DNA of 64,000 nucleotides from Paenibacillus sp. FSL H8-0537 (GCF_038051995.1 NZ_CP150290.1:297501-361500), one strand, 5' to 3'. Counted from the stretch's first letter, positions 22,041 through 35,177 are shown. The notes: a model not told the origin generated them from the letters alone. Translations and numbers: made by a program.

Positions 22041-22991
22041 ATGTCTCAAAAGATTTACGTTGGAATCGATGTTGGCGGAACGGCAATTAAGGTCGGATTG
22101 TGCAACGAGAACGGGGATTTGCTTCATACGTATGAAGGTCCCACAGAAACGAATAAAGGTACGGATGCTATCCTTGAAAATATTGCTGCTTATGCACGTG
22201 CCATCGTCGCTGAATCTTCCTATGAATGGGAGCAGGTTGGCGGCGTAGGCGTTGGAATAGCCGGTTTCTTGGACATTCCGACGGGCTATATTAAGTTCGC
22301 GCCGAATTTGAAGATTCGCGACGTAAATTTGAAAGATTATTTGGAAGCCAAGCTTGCAACTAAAGTGCTGGTAAATAATGATGCAAACGTGGCGGCGCTG
22401 GGCGAAGCTTGGGCTGGCGCGGGCAAGGGCATCGATCACTGCGTATGCTATACGCTTGGTACAGGCGTAGGTGGCGGTATTATTATCGGCGGCAAAATCG
22501 TTGAAGGTTTTGCGGGTATGGCTGGCGAGCTTGGACATATTGCGATTGTGCCGGATCTCGAAGCGATTCAGTGCGGCTGCGGCAAAATGGGCTGCCTGGA
22601 AACGGTATCTTCCGCAACGGGCATTATCCGTATGGCGAAGGATGCCGTTGAGCGCGGCGACCGTACGACGCTTGCTCAAGTGACAGATATTATGGCGAAG
22701 GACGTTATCGATGCAGCGAAAGCTGGAGATGAAGTGGCTATACGCATTGTAAGCCGTGCTGCGTATTATTTGGGACGCTCGATGGCGCTCATGGCAGTCG
22801 TGCTGAATCCGCAATGCTTCATTATTGGCGGCGGCGTATCCAAAGCCGGCGATTTTCTATTCGATCAAATTCGCGAAGTATTCGAGAAGTATACACAGAA
22901 AGAAGCGCAGGATGGCGTGAAAATCATCCCTGCTACGCTCGGCAACAATGCAGGTGTCGTTGGCGCGGCTGGATTGATTTTGCGCTCGTAG
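22041..22991 (+). CDS. glcK: glucokinase, ROK family
   Basis: 316-aa ROK kinase that phosphorylates glucose with ATP. The N-terminal ATP motif GIDVGGTAIKVGL, the catalytic Asp in VNNDANVAALGE, the HxxxEXGH-type GELGHI and the zinc motif CGCGKMGCLE (about residues 177-186) are visible. ATG 22041 follows GAGGTGG. It begins the glcK-rapZ-yvcK-whiA-HPr run; copy B of the repeat lies in its leader. Confidence 0.94.
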   Translation: MSQKIYVGIDVGGTAIKVGLCNENGDLLHTYEGPTETNKGTDAILENIAAYARAIVAESSYEWEQVGGVGVGIAGFLDIPTGYIKFAPNLKIRDVNLKDYLEAKLATKVLVNNDANVAALGEAWAGAGKGIDHCVCYTLGTGVGGGIIIGGKIVEGFAGMAGELGHIAIVPDLEAIQCGCGKMGCLETVSSATGIIRMAKDAVERGDRTTLAQVTDIMAKDVIDAAKAGDEVAIRIVSRAAYYLGRSMALMAVVLNPQCFIIGGGVSKAGDFLFDQIREVFEKYTQKEAQDGVKIIPATLGNNAGVVGAAGLILRS

Positions 22992-23045
22992 CGATAAACA
23001 TAGGATAACAGGGACATTTTCCCCGCTTGTAAGGAGGAGAAGAAG

Positions 23046-23933
23046 ATGGAGACGGCAGCAGCACTAGCGAAGCTTGTTATTATTACAGGGATGTCAGGTG
23101 CAGGCAAAACGATTGCTGTACAAAGTCTGGAGGATCTTGGCTTCTTCTGCGTCGATAATTTGCCCCCGGTGCTTATCCCAAAGTTTGCTGAGCTAATTGA
23201 GCAATCAAACGGGAAGATCGGCAAGGTCGCATTGGTTATTGACTTGCGCGGCAGGGAGTTTTTTACAGCTTTGGCGGAGTCCTTAAGTTATATTAAAGAC
23301 CATTCTACCATAAGCTGTGAGATACTGTTCCTGGATGCGACGGATGGCGTGCTTGTTCAACGTTATAAGGAAAGCCGTCGCCGTCACCCGCTTGTGCCCG
23401 ACGGCTTGCCGCTGGACGGCATCAAGCTGGAACGCAGAATGCTGGAGGACCTGAAGGGGTCTGCTTCGCTGGTTATTGATACGAGCAGCATCAAGCCCGC
23501 ACAGTTGAAAGAGCGAATTATTTCCAAGTTTACGAACCTGGAGCAAAATAGCTTATCAGTCAATGTCATTTCTTTCGGCTTTAAATATGGTATTCCGATT
23601 GATGCGGATTTAATTTATGATGTGCGTTTTTTGCCTAATCCTCATTATATTGAGCATCTGCGCCCAAATACCGGCCAGACGCCAGAGGTTTATGAATATG
23701 TGATGAAATGGCCGGAAACGCAGGCGTTTCTGGCTAAGCTGGTTGACATGCTCCAGTTCCTTCTTCCGCTTTATCATAAGGAAGGGAAGAGCCAGGTCGT
23801 TATCGGCATTGGCTGCACCGGAGGAAAACATCGCTCGGTGGCGATTTCGGAATACTTGGGCCGTGTGCTGGGAAGCAGTGATACGGAACGGGTACGCGTC
23901 AGCCATCGCGATTCCGACCGCGACAAGCATTAA
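23046..23933 (+). CDS. rapZ: RapZ/YvcJ nucleotide-binding protein
   Basis: 295-aa P-loop protein with Walker A GMSGAGKT (residues 15-22), DLRGREFF, the conserved [26 protein letters not shown] region (about 178-203) and C-terminal [12 protein letters not shown]. In E. coli RapZ adapts the small RNA GlmZ to RNase E; in Bacillus YvcJ hydrolyses GTP and affects competence. The exact role in this organism is open. It is 12 bases from yvcK. Confidence 0.95.
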   Translation: METAAALAKLVIITGMSGAGKTIAVQSLEDLGFFCVDNLPPVLIPKFAELIEQSNGKIGKVALVIDLRGREFFTALAESLSYIKDHSTISCEILFLDATDGVLVQRYKESRRRHPLVPDGLPLDGIKLERRMLEDLKGSASLVIDTSSIKPAQLKERIISKFTNLEQNSLSVNVISFGFKYGIPIDADLIYDVRFLPNPHYIEHLRPNTGQTPEVYEYVMKWPETQAFLAKLVDMLQFLLPLYHKEGKSQVVIGIGCTGGKHRSVAISEYLGRVLGSSDTERVRVSHRDSDRDKH

Positions 23934-23945
23934 CGGAGGGAACGT

Positions 23946-24932
23946 ATGCAGAACAGGCACAAAATAGGAGCTCCTCCCAAGATCGTGGTCATTGGCGGAG
24001 GCACAGGATTATCCGTTATGCTGCGCGGGCTTAAGGAAAAGCCTATGGATATTACAGCCATCGTCACGGTTGCTGATGATGGGGGCAGCTCTGGCGTGCT
24101 TCGCAATGAGCTGCAAATTCCGCCTCCAGGCGATGTTCGCAATGTGCTGATGGCACTTGCCGACACCGAGCCGCTGCTCGCAGAGGTGCTGCAATACCGA
24201 TTTAATTCAGGTACAGGACTAGCGGGGCATAGCCTCGGCAATTTAATGCTGGCTGCTATGGCTGACATCACAGGCGATTTTGTGACGGGCGTACGCGAGC
24301 TGAGCAGGGTACTGGCGGTACGCGGACGGGTTTTGCCCGCCGCAGCCCAGGCCATTGTGCTTAAGGCGGAAATGGCCGATGGCTCGATCGTCATTGGCGA
24401 GTCGATGATTCCAAAGGCGGGCCAAGCGATTAAACGTGTATTCATTGATACGGAGAATGCGCACGCGCTGCCGGAAGCGGTCAAAGCGATTGAGCAAGCA
24501 GATGCTATCTTAATTGGGCCGGGAAGCTTGTACACGAGTATTATGCCGAATTTGATTGTTCCGATGCTTGCTCAAGCGATTACGGAATCTTGCGCCGTCA
24601 AGCTGTTTGTATGCAATGTGATGACGCAGCCGGGTGAGACGGACAATTATACGGTATCGGATCATATGAATGCGATTGAGGCCCATATCGGCCTGCAATT
24701 ATTCGATTATGTCATTGTGAACAATGGTGAAATTTCACCGCAAGTGGAAGCCAAATACGCAGAGATGGGCGCGAAGCCCGTCGCTATTGATTTGGAAGCT
24801 ATTCGCAGCAAGGGCTGCGAGGTTATTGAGGATCGTTTTGTTTTATTCCAGACGTTTCTAAGGCATGATGCCGAGCGTCTAAGCCATCATATTTATAAGC
24901 TAGTGGAAAACTGGATGATTAGAAAGAGGTGA
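23946..24932 (+). CDS. yvcK: YvcK/CofD-like gluconeogenesis factor
   Basis: 328-aa protein of the CofD/YvcK family, with the N-terminal VVIGGGTGLSVMLRGLK and the TVADDGGSSGVLR segment. YvcK binds UDP-GlcNAc in Bacillus and is needed for growth on gluconeogenic carbon and for normal cell-wall synthesis. The order rapZ-yvcK-whiA is one of the most conserved in Gram-positive bacteria. Confidence 0.95.
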   Translation: MQNRHKIGAPPKIVVIGGGTGLSVMLRGLKEKPMDITAIVTVADDGGSSGVLRNELQIPPPGDVRNVLMALADTEPLLAEVLQYRFNSGTGLAGHSLGNLMLAAMADITGDFVTGVRELSRVLAVRGRVLPAAAQAIVLKAEMADGSIVIGESMIPKAGQAIKRVFIDTENAHALPEAVKAIEQADAILIGPGSLYTSIMPNLIVPMLAQAITESCAVKLFVCNVMTQPGETDNYTVSDHMNAIEAHIGLQLFDYVIVNNGEISPQVEAKYAEMGAKPVAIDLEAIRSKGCEVIEDRFVLFQTFLRHDAERLSHHIYKLVENWMIRKR

Positions 24933-24938
24933 CAAACC

Positions 24939-25868
24939 ATGTCGTTTGCGGCACAAACAAAAAAGGAACTTACGCTTATTGAAGCGGATTCCTGCTGTGA
25001 GCTTGCAGAGCTTTCCGCGCTCATTCGGATGAATGGTTCTGTCAGCTTATCCAGCCGCAAAGTCATTTTGGACATCTCAACAGAAAATGCTGCAATAGCC
25101 CGTCGTATTTATTCTCTGGTCAAAAGGCACTTTGAGGTACACACCGAGCTGTTGGTTCGGAAAAAAATGCGGCTGAAAAAGAACAATGTGTATATCGTAC
25201 GTATTCCAACAATGGTACAATCTATATTAAGCAAGCTTCATATCGTATCTGAGGGTTTCGTGTTCAACTCCGGAATTGATAAGACGATGATTAAGAAGTC
25301 TTGCTGCAAACGTTCATATTTGCGTGGTGCTTTCCTTGCTGGAGGTTCAGTGAATAACCCTGAGGGTTCCTCGTACCATTTGGAAATCTCTTCAATGTAT
25401 GAGGAGTATTGCGGCTCATTAGTGGAGCTGGCCAATAAGTTCGAGCTGAATGCCCGCTGCATCGAGCGGAAGAAAGGCTTTATTTTTTACATTAAGGAAG
25501 GCGAGAAAATTATTGAGCTGCTGAACATTATTGGCGCTCATCAGGCGCTGTTTAAATTCGAGGATGTGCGAATTATGCGCGACATGCGCAATTCCGTCAA
25601 TCGAATCGTCAATTGCGAGACAGCGAACCTGAACAAGACCATCGGCGCGTCCGTGCGGCAGATTGATAATATTAAACTGCTGGACCGCGAGCTAGGCCTT
25701 GAAAATTTGCCGGATAAGCTCAAGGAAGTCGCTGAAATTCGCCTGCAGCATCCCGATCTGAACTTGAAGGAAGTTGGAGAACTGCTCAAAGGGTCAGTGA
25801 GCAAGTCAGGCGTAAACCACAGGCTTCGCAAAATTGACGAACTTGCTGAAAAAATACGCAACGGCTAA
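24939..25868 (+). CDS. whiA: WhiA DNA-binding protein
   Basis: 309-aa protein with an N-terminal domain related to LAGLIDADG endonucleases ([24 protein letters not shown] stretch near 125-145) and a C-terminal helix-turn-helix ([26 protein letters not shown]). It acts in cell division and chromosome segregation in Bacillus and in sporulation in Streptomyces. It begins six bases after yvcK, behind AGAAAGAGGTG. Confidence 0.95.
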   Translation: MSFAAQTKKELTLIEADSCCELAELSALIRMNGSVSLSSRKVILDISTENAAIARRIYSLVKRHFEVHTELLVRKKMRLKKNNVYIVRIPTMVQSILSKLHIVSEGFVFNSGIDKTMIKKSCCKRSYLRGAFLAGGSVNNPEGSSYHLEISSMYEEYCGSLVELANKFELNARCIERKKGFIFYIKEGEKIIELLNIIGAHQALFKFEDVRIMRDMRNSVNRIVNCETANLNKTIGASVRQIDNIKLLDRELGLENLPDKLKEVAEIRLQHPDLNLKEVGELLKGSVSKSGVNHRLRKIDELAEKIRNG

Positions 25869-25965
25869 ACTTTTAACTTCATGTTTCCGATGGTATAATG
25901 ATACAATGAGTTTAAAATTATCGGCATAATTAAGGATTGAATAAGATATAGGGGGTATGCTTTCC

Positions 25966-26235
25966 ATGACAAGGCTTCCGGTTGTCGTTCGACTAAAAAC
26001 AGGTCTTCATGCAAGACCTGCAGCATTATTCGTACAAGAAGCTAATAAATTTTCATCAGAAGTATTCGTCGAGAAAGACGACAAGAAAGTGAATGCCAAA
26101 TCGATTATGGGAATTATGAGCTTGGCAATCAGTTCGGGCACTGAAGTTTTCATAAGTGCGGAAGGTTCGGACGCAGAACAGGCTGTAAACGCTTTAGCTG
26201 CATTGGTAAGCAAGGAAGAGCTCGAGAACCAATAA
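25966..26235 (+). CDS. HPr-family phosphocarrier protein with both His15 and Ser46
   Basis: 89-aa HPr fold. With the start at ATG 25966 (AGGGGG ten bases upstream), the active-site histidine is exactly residue 15 (TGLHARPA) and the regulatory serine is residue 46 (NAKSIMGIMSL). In Bacillus this locus, behind whiA, carries crh, whose residue 15 is Gln and which cannot take part in PTS phosphotransfer. Here the histidine is kept, so the protein could be an ordinary phosphocarrier as well as an HprK substrate and CcpA partner. A main ptsH may exist elsewhere. Confidence 0.9.
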   Translation: MTRLPVVVRLKTGLHARPAALFVQEANKFSSEVFVEKDDKKVNAKSIMGIMSLAISSGTEVFISAEGSDAEQAVNALAALVSKEELENQ

Positions 26236-26288
26236 GAAGCCTTATGCAGCAGGGACTCGTCTGCTCATAACCATATCTTTTGGCCATG

Positions 26289-26326
26289 CCGCCTTTTGGA
26301 TCAGGATGATCCAGGGCGGTTTTTTT
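26289..26326 (+). terminator. terminator of the glcK-HPr operon
   Basis: CCGCC-TTTGGATC pairs with GATCCA-GGCGG, followed by TTTTTTT. The bases just after it (GAAATATAAGCCATATT) recall stem 1 of the double-hairpin element but lack the rest. Confidence 0.88.
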
Positions 26327-26356
26327 GAAATATAAGCCATATTGAAAAAGAGTCCA

Positions 26357-26400
26357 TAACAAAACAAACCCGGTTCGCCTGAACCGGGTTTGTTTTGTTA
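26357..26400. terminator. bidirectional terminator between the HPr gene and clpP
   Basis: A perfect 20-bp stem: TAACAAAACAAACCCGGTTC, loop GCCT, then its complement ending in TGTTTTGTTA. It serves both convergent transcripts. Confidence 0.9.
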
Positions 26401-26425
26401 TACACCCATATGAATGATGGATGAT

Positions 26426-27007
26426 TTAGATTTTCTCAATAACCTTATCAACCAGACCATACGCGCAAGCTTCTTGGGCGCTCATGAAATAGTCGCGATC
26501 GGTATCCTTCTCAACGCGCTCAAGCGGTTGGCCTGTGCGCTCGGACAGGATTCCGTTAAGATGGTCGCGCATTTTGATAATGCGGCGAGCACGGATTTCG
26601 ATGTCGCTCGCTTGGCCTTCAGCGCCGCCCAGCGGCTGGTGAATCATAACCTCGCTGTTCGGAAGCGCGTAACGCTTGCCTTTGGCGCCTGCTGCAAGCA
26701 GGAACGCGCCCATCGATGCTGCCATACCTACACAAATGGTGGATACGTCAGGCTTGATGTATTGCATCGTATCATAGATAGCCATACCCGAGGTAATCGA
26801 ACCGCCAGGGCTGTTAATGTAAAGGGAGATGTCTTTCTCAGGGTCATCTGCTGTCAGAAACAGCATCTGTGCGATGATGGAGTTGGCTACAACGTCATTG
26901 ACGCCCGAGCCCAAGAAGATAATACGATCCTTCAATAACCGGGAATAGATGTCATAGGAGCGCTCTCCGCGATTAGTTTGCTCAATAACCATAGGAACGA
27001 AATTCAT
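26426..27007 (-). CDS. clpP: ATP-dependent Clp protease proteolytic subunit
   Basis: 193-aa serine protease subunit that forms the tetradecameric barrel used with ClpX and ClpC. Catalytic triad: Ser in [11 protein letters not shown], His in MIHQPLGG and Asp in DTDRDYF. The start [11 protein letters not shown] at 27007, behind GGAGGAGG, gives normal length. No CtsR box is obvious in the short upstream region. Confidence 0.96.
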   Translation of the reverse strand: MNFVPMVIEQTNRGERSYDIYSRLLKDRIIFLGSGVNDVVANSIIAQMLFLTADDPEKDISLYINSPGGSITSGMAIYDTMQYIKPDVSTICVGMAASMGAFLLAAGAKGKRYALPNSEVMIHQPLGGAEGQASDIEIRARRIIKMRDHLNGILSERTGQPLERVEKDTDRDYFMSAQEACAYGLVDKVIEKI

Positions 27008-27237
27008 ATCCTGTAAACCTCCTCCGAAAAATAACAAGATTGATATTGCCGTAACATCATAATAGCGGATGAAACGTTAAAAGTCAAAGATAGTCAGACA
27101 AATCAGATTTTTCTCGGGCGCATGCCGTTTCATAGCTAAAAAACGATATAAAAAAACCACCCTTTCATCAGGGTGGCCACATACTAGGCTTCATAAACGC
27201 CTATTGCTCGCTGCAAATTGTTATCGGTTAATCAGAA

Positions 27238-27309
27238 CGCGCCCGCTAGGAATCGAACCTAGATCTCAGGCTCCGGAGGCCTACGTCATATCCATTGGAC
27301 CACGGGCGC
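27238..27309 (-). tRNA. tRNA-Arg (CCG)
   Basis: About 72 nt on the minus strand. Acceptor stem GCGCCCG/CGGGCGC, T-arm GGTTCGATTCC, anticodon CCG in the loop CTCCGGA. No CCA is encoded, unlike the seven tRNAs of the first cluster. It stands alone between clpP and cggR. Confidence 0.93.
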
Positions 27310-27428
27310 ATGTATAAAAGTAACAGCAAGATTTAGTATATGTTAAATGTGAATAGAAATCAAGCCAGCTATTAAAAATAAATTTGCTAAAATCGTGTCG
27401 GTAAACGGTTTCATATGAAATTGTTGAC

Positions 27429-27457
27429 TTGAAATGTTAGATCAAGTTCGGTAAAAT
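27429..27457 (+). promoter_or_regulatory. predicted promoter of the glycolytic operon
   Basis: TTGAAA (27429-27434), 17-base spacer, TAAAAT (27452-27457). It lies directly before the CggR operator, which would block or stall polymerase leaving this promoter. Confidence 0.65.
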
Positions 27458-27462
27458 AGAGG

Positions 27463-27498
27463 TGGGACTTAAAACGAAAGCATGGGACGTTTCGTGTC
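27463..27498 (+). promoter_or_regulatory. CggR operator
   Basis: GGGACGTTTCGTGTC at 27484-27498 fits the known CggR half-site CGGGAC-N6-TGTC, apart from the first base. A second GGGAC begins exactly 20 bases upstream at 27464. In Bacillus two such direct repeats bind a CggR tetramer, released by fructose 1,6-bisphosphate. The site lies between the predicted promoter and cggR, so the regulator would control its own operon. Confidence 0.8.
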
Positions 27499-27560
27499 CA
27501 CCGCTATGCGTGAGTATCGGTTTCGCTTAACTTAGTACGGGTGGAGTGAATAATTAGAAG

Positions 27561-28598
27561 ATGCGCCAGATGATTGAATTGCAGCAGCAGCTTCTGCCAG
27601 ATTTGCTCGACGTGATGAGGAAGCGCTATAGGATACTGCACCAGGTTATGCTCTCTGATCTAATCGGCCGCAGAACGCTTGCGACAACGCTCGGTATGAC
27701 GGAGAGGGTGCTGCGAGCAGAAACGGACTTTCTAAAGTCACAGGGCTTGCTTGAAATTCATGCCTCTGGCATGAGGATCAGTGAACCCGGCAAAGAACTG
27801 CTGGAACAGTTTGAGCCTTTTGTGCAGACGATTTTCGGCTTGTCGGAGCTTGAGGAGAAGATCAGAAGTTATTTTGGGCTGAGCCAGGTTGTCGTTGTGG
27901 CCGGCGATTCTGATGTATCCGCACAGACGAAGCGGGAACTCGGCAGAGCAGGAGGACAGGTACTGCGCAAAGCGATGGAGCAAGGCGACGTTATTGCCGT
28001 TACAGGCGGTACGACGACTGCTCAGGTGGCAAATCAGCTTTCGGCCGTGGCGCCGCTTAAAACCAATTGGTTCGTGCCTGCAAGAGGCGGACTTGGCGAA
28101 AGCGTCGATTATCAGGCGAATACGATTGCTTCCACCATGGCGAAGCGGACAGGTGCCAATTATCGGTTGCTTCACGTTCCTGATCATCTTGGAGAGGAAG
28201 CTTATGCTCCCATTATGCAGGAACCGAATATCCAGGACATTATAGAAGTGATCCGCAGGGCGCGTATTGTCGTGCACGGCATCGGAGACGCTATGGTGAT
28301 GGCTCGGCGCAGGAAGCTTGATGAGGCGACGATGCAGGGTATTGAAGCGGAGGGGGCACTTGCGGAAGCATACGGTTTTTATTTTGATCGGAGCGGGCAA
28401 GTGGTTCACAAGATGCCGACGGTAGGACTACGGCTCGAGGATATTGTTAAGACTGAAGTTGTTATCGGGGTAGCCGGAGGCAAAAGCAAAGGCGAAGCGA
28501 TCGCAGCAGTTATGCGCTTTGGACACAATGATGTTTTAGTTACTGATGAGGCTGCCGCATTAGAAATAATTGCAATTATTGAAGGCTCAGCACCATAA
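27561..28598 (+). CDS. cggR: central glycolytic genes regulator
   Basis: 345-aa SorC-family repressor. The N-terminal winged helix (about residues 30-60, RRTLATTLGMTERVLRAETDFLK) binds DNA. The effector domain has GDSDVSAQTKRELGRA, TGGTTTAQVA and the C-terminal GVAGGKSKGEAI segment. It represses gapA-pgk-tpiA-gpmI-eno in glycolytic shortage. Start at ATG 27561 is preceded by GGTGGAGTG. Confidence 0.94.
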   Translation: MRQMIELQQQLLPDLLDVMRKRYRILHQVMLSDLIGRRTLATTLGMTERVLRAETDFLKSQGLLEIHASGMRISEPGKELLEQFEPFVQTIFGLSELEEKIRSYFGLSQVVVVAGDSDVSAQTKRELGRAGGQVLRKAMEQGDVIAVTGGTTTAQVANQLSAVAPLKTNWFVPARGGLGESVDYQANTIASTMAKRTGANYRLLHVPDHLGEEAYAPIMQEPNIQDIIEVIRRARIVVHGIGDAMVMARRRKLDEATMQGIEAEGALAEAYGFYFDRSGQVVHKMPTVGLRLEDIVKTEVVIGVAGGKSKGEAIAAVMRFGHNDVLVTDEAAALEIIAIIEGSAP

Positions 28599-28653
28599 AA
28601 ATATAAGAATTTATAAGTTGCAGCTTATAAATAGGACTTATATTTCTCCGACA

Positions 28654-28696
28654 AAGCTCTTCGCTCGTCCTAGAAGGACGAAGAAGTCGTTTTTGC
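28654..28696 (+). other. hairpins between cggR and gapA
   Basis: CTTCG-CGTCCT pairs with AGGACGAAG and is followed by TCGTTTTTG, which looks like a leaky terminator. Just before it (28601-28647) AAATATAAG pairs with CTTATATTT around an inner TTATAAG hairpin; this outer stem recalls stem 1 of the double-hairpin element. In Bacillus the cggR-gapA messenger is cut between the two genes, so processing is another possibility. Confidence 0.6.
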
Positions 28697-28698
28697 TT

Positions 28699-28798
28699 GA
28701 AATAGTAAGAAAGTATAAGTTTCACGCTTATACTCCGCTTATATTTCTCGGACTGAAACGCGCCGCGCCACCAAAGGAAAGGCGACAGCCGTTTCACC
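28699..28798 (+). repeat. double-hairpin intergenic element, copy C
   Basis: 100 bases ahead of gapA. Stem 1 has changed to GAAATAGTAAG/CTTATATTTC with an inner GTATAAG/CTTATAC pair, so its arms changed together relative to copies A and D. Stem 2 keeps GAAACG/CGTTTC and ends in CACCTTGG. The gene starts 107 bases later. Confidence 0.85.
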
Positions 28799-28893
28799 TT
28801 GGCAAGTGATCTTGATGCTTCGCGCCGTGCGAGACAATGGCACCCGGCATGCGAAATGTCTTGAAATATATTTTTTATCCCAAAACACTCTAG

Positions 28894-29910
<1,017 letters not shown>

Positions 29911-29956
29911 GAACAAGGGAAATATCCCCCACAATTACATGGAACGCTTTACGTCC

Positions 29957-30152
29957 CAGGCCGGTCTTGCACCGGCTGCGGGATACGCTTAATCCGCGGC
30001 GCTCCCGGGGCATCGTATGCGATTCAAGCGAAACCTTAACAGGGGCGCGATTTTGTCTTCACGACGAAGCGCGGCTTCAGGTTTGCGAGCCTTCTGGCCG
30101 CGAGCCAAGAGGGAGCGTTCCTTCTTTTGATAAAGAGGGAACGCTTCTTTTT
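29957..30152 (+). other. structured gapA-pgk spacer with terminator-like hairpin
   Basis: The 296-base spacer is rich in short helices: GCCGGT/ACCGGC, GCGGGAT/ATCCGC, and at 30113-30152 GAGCGTTCC/GGGAACGCTTC followed by TTTTTG, which resembles an intrinsic terminator. Because pgk, tpiA, gpmI and eno follow on the same strand, it may cause partial termination or stabilise the gapA message. No open frame here looks real. Confidence 0.6.
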
Positions 30153-30206
30153 GTTTGAATATAGATGATGACAAGCTTTGCACGCTAATATCAGGAGGTT
30201 ACATTC

Positions 30207-31388
30207 ATGGCTAAAAAAAGTGTTCGTGACGTAGAAGTAGCAGGCAAACGGGTATTCGTACGCGTCGATTTCAATGTACCGCTCGAAGATGGTAAAATTA
30301 CCGATGACAAGCGTATCCGTGAGACGCTTCCTACGATTAACTTCTTGATCGAAAAAGGCGCGAAAGTTATTTTGGCAAGCCACTTGGGCCGCCCGAACGG
30401 TGAAGTTGTAGAAGAGCTTCGCCACACTGCATCGGCAGCGCGTCTGTCTGAGCTGCTTGGCAAACCGGTAGTAAAAGCAGATGAGTCGATCGGTGAAAAT
30501 GTTAAAGCGCAAATCGCGGCTTTGAATGCTGGCGATGTATTGCTGCTTGAAAACGTTCGTTTCCATGCGGGCGAAGAGAAAAATGATGCTGAGCTGGCGA
30601 AAGCTTTCGCTGAGCTTGCTGATCTTTACGTAAATGACGCTTTCGGCGCTGCACACCGTGCTCACGCTTCGACTGAAGGCATTGCGCACCACCTGCCGGC
30701 TGTTTCCGGTCTATTGATGGAGAGAGAGCTTGATGTTCTTGGCAAAGCGCTGAACAACCCTGAGCGTCCTTTCACAGCTATCGTAGGCGGTTCGAAGGTT
30801 AAGGATAAAATTGACGTTATCAACAAAATGATTGAAATTGCTGACAACATCATTATCGGTGGCGGCTTGTCCTACACGTTCTTCAAAGCACAAGGCCATG
30901 AAATCGGCAAATCGCTGGTTGATAACTCGAAGCTTGATCTGGCGCTTGAGTTCATCGAGAAAGCTAAAAAGCTCGGCAAAAACTTCCTCATTCCAGTTGA
31001 TATCGTTGTCGCTGATGATTTCAGCAAAAACGCCAACACGCAAATCGTTGAAGTTGACGGCATTCCAGCTGAGTGGGAAGGCATTGACATCGGTCCTAAG
31101 ACGCGTGAAATCTACGCTGAAGCGATCAAAAACTCCAAGCTAGTTGTTTGGAACGGACCTATGGGCGTATTCGAAATCGAGCCTTTCTCCCATGGTACAC
31201 AAGCGGTAGCGAAAGCATGTGCAGAAACAGCTGGCTACACCGTTATCGGTGGCGGCGATTCAGCTGCAGCGGCTGAGAAATTCGGTCTTGCTGACAAAAT
31301 GGACCACATTTCCACTGGCGGCGGCGCTTCCCTGGAATTCATGGAAGGCAAAGTATTGCCGGGCGTTGAAGCACTTAACGATAAATAA
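30207..31388 (+). CDS. pgk: phosphoglycerate kinase
   Basis: 393-aa two-domain kinase that makes ATP from 1,3-bisphosphoglycerate. N-terminal [21 protein letters not shown], the Gly-rich [11 protein letters not shown] and the C-terminal [13 protein letters not shown] / [10 protein letters not shown] nucleotide segments are present. ATG 30207 behind CAGGAGG. Thirty bases separate it from tpiA. Confidence 0.97.
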   Translation: MAKKSVRDVEVAGKRVFVRVDFNVPLEDGKITDDKRIRETLPTINFLIEKGAKVILASHLGRPNGEVVEELRHTASAARLSELLGKPVVKADESIGENVKAQIAALNAGDVLLLENVRFHAGEEKNDAELAKAFAELADLYVNDAFGAAHRAHASTEGIAHHLPAVSGLLMERELDVLGKALNNPERPFTAIVGGSKVKDKIDVINKMIEIADNIIIGGGLSYTFFKAQGHEIGKSLVDNSKLDLALEFIEKAKKLGKNFLIPVDIVVADDFSKNANTQIVEVDGIPAEWEGIDIGPKTREIYAEAIKNSKLVVWNGPMGVFEIEPFSHGTQAVAKACAETAGYTVIGGGDSAAAAEKFGLADKMDHISTGGGASLEFMEGKVLPGVEALNDK

Positions 31389-32174
<786 letters not shown>

Positions 32175-32175
32175 G

Positions 32176-33708
32176 ATGGCTGCTCCAGTTGCATTAATTA
32201 TTCTTGATGGCTTTGGTCTGCGCGATGACGTTACAGGCAATGCAGTTGCCCAAGCGAAAAAGCCGAACTACGACCGTTACTGGTCGACTTACCCTCATAC
32301 GCAGCTGACAGCGAGCGGTGAAGCGGTAGGCTTGCCAGATGGACAAATGGGCAACTCCGAGGTTGGACACTTGAACATCGGAGCAGGCCGCATCGTCTAT
32401 CAGGATTTGACTCGCATCAGCAAGTCGATCCGCGACGGCGAGTTTTTCGACAATGAAACACTGCTTGGCGCTGTGCGCCATGCAAAAGCAAATAGCAAGA
32501 AGCTTCACTTATACGGCCTGCTGTCTGATGGCGGCGTACACAGCCACATTGCGCATTTGTTTGCTCTGCTTGACCTGGCAAAAAAGGAAGGCCTGGAAGA
32601 GGTCTATATCCATGCATTCCTTGATGGCCGCGACGTTGCCCCGGATAGCGCAAAAGGCTACATGGAGCAGTTAATCGCGAAGATCGAAGAGGTAGGCGTA
32701 GGCAAAATTGCTACGGTACAAGGACGTTATTATGCGATGGATCGCGACAAACGCTGGGAGCGGGTAGAGAAGTCATACCGCGCTATGGTGTATGGCGAAG
32801 GTCCACAATATACGGACCCTCTTAAGGCGATAGTTGAATCGTACGAGAAATCCGTTTATGATGAGTTTGTTATGCCAACGGTTATCGTAGGTGAGGATGG
32901 CAAACCGGTAGGTCTCGTCGAGTCGGAGGATGCGGTTATTTTCTTCAACTTCCGTCCAGACCGTGCGATTCAACTGGGACAAGTGTTTACGAACGCAGAT
33001 TTCCGCGGTTTTGAACGTGGGGAGCATGCTCCGAAAAATTTGTATTTCGTATGCTTGACGCTATTCAGCGAAACGATTGACGGTTTTGTGGCCTATTCGC
33101 CGAAAAATCTCGATAATACGCTTGGTGAAGTGCTTGTGCAAAACGGCAAGAAGCAGCTTCGCATTGCGGAAACTGAGAAGTACCCGCATGTTACGTTCTT
33201 CTTTAGCGGTGGTCGTGATCATGAACTTCCGGGCGAGACTCGCGTTCTGATCAATTCGCCTAAAGTTGCAACGTATGATCTTCAGCCGGAAATGAGCGCT
33301 TATGAGGTGGCAGCAGCTGCGGTCAGCGAGATTGAAGCAGACAAGCATGATGCAATTATCTTGAATTTTGCCAATCCGGATATGGTGGGTCACTCCGGCA
33401 TGCTGGAGCCGACAATCAAAGCGGTAGAAGCAACGGATGCATGCTTGGGTCAAGTCGTTGAGGCGGTGCTTGCTAAAGGCGGCGTATGTATTATTACAGC
33501 TGACCATGGTAATGCCGATATGGTATTTGATGCAAACGGACGTCCGTTCACGGCGCACACAACCAACCCAGTGCCTTGCATTGTGACGGTTGCTGGAGCA
33601 ACGCTGCGTGAAGGCGGAATTTTGGCAGACCTTGCACCTACGGTGCTTGATCTGATGCAGCTTTCCAAGCCGGCAGAGATGACGGGCATTTCCCTGATTC
33701 AGAAGTAA
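32176..33708 (+). CDS. gpmI: cofactor-independent phosphoglycerate mutase
   Basis: 510-aa manganese-dependent iPGM of the alkaline phosphatase superfamily. Metal motif [10 protein letters not shown] near the N-terminus and the nucleophile Ser in [13 protein letters not shown] (about residue 60). Also [12 protein letters not shown] and the C-terminal metal set ITADHGNAD and [10 protein letters not shown]. Start at ATG 32176, coupled closely to tpiA. Confidence 0.97.
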   Translation: MAAPVALIILDGFGLRDDVTGNAVAQAKKPNYDRYWSTYPHTQLTASGEAVGLPDGQMGNSEVGHLNIGAGRIVYQDLTRISKSIRDGEFFDNETLLGAVRHAKANSKKLHLYGLLSDGGVHSHIAHLFALLDLAKKEGLEEVYIHAFLDGRDVAPDSAKGYMEQLIAKIEEVGVGKIATVQGRYYAMDRDKRWERVEKSYRAMVYGEGPQYTDPLKAIVESYEKSVYDEFVMPTVIVGEDGKPVGLVESEDAVIFFNFRPDRAIQLGQVFTNADFRGFERGEHAPKNLYFVCLTLFSETIDGFVAYSPKNLDNTLGEVLVQNGKKQLRIAETEKYPHVTFFFSGGRDHELPGETRVLINSPKVATYDLQPEMSAYEVAAAAVSEIEADKHDAIILNFANPDMVGHSGMLEPTIKAVEATDACLGQVVEAVLAKGGVCIITADHGNADMVFDANGRPFTAHTTNPVPCIVTVAGATLREGGILADLAPTVLDLMQLSKPAEMTGISLIQK

Positions 33709-33726
33709 CAACAATCATCAAACTAA

Positions 33727-35034
<1,308 letters not shown>

Positions 35035-35135
35035 GCCCAAACCAATGACTACTTGCTCATTATGATTAGCCAGTACTCTGATTCTGACCTTTTCAAGGTG
35101 AGCAAGTATCAATGCGAATAAGCTTTATTGCACTT

Positions 35136-35177
35136 AAAAAACCCCTGCCCACAAATAATGTGGAGCAGGGGTTTTTG
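35136..35177. terminator. terminator of the glycolytic operon
   Basis: AAAAACCCCTGC pairs with GCAGGGGTTTTT around an 18-base loop region. A weaker pairing ACTTGCTCA/TGAGCAAGT spans 35050-35107 upstream. Confidence 0.9.

Noticed and set aside
26327..26350. Fifth copy of the double-hairpin element
   Set aside because: Only GAAATATA and a short partner are present; stem 2 and CACC are missing.
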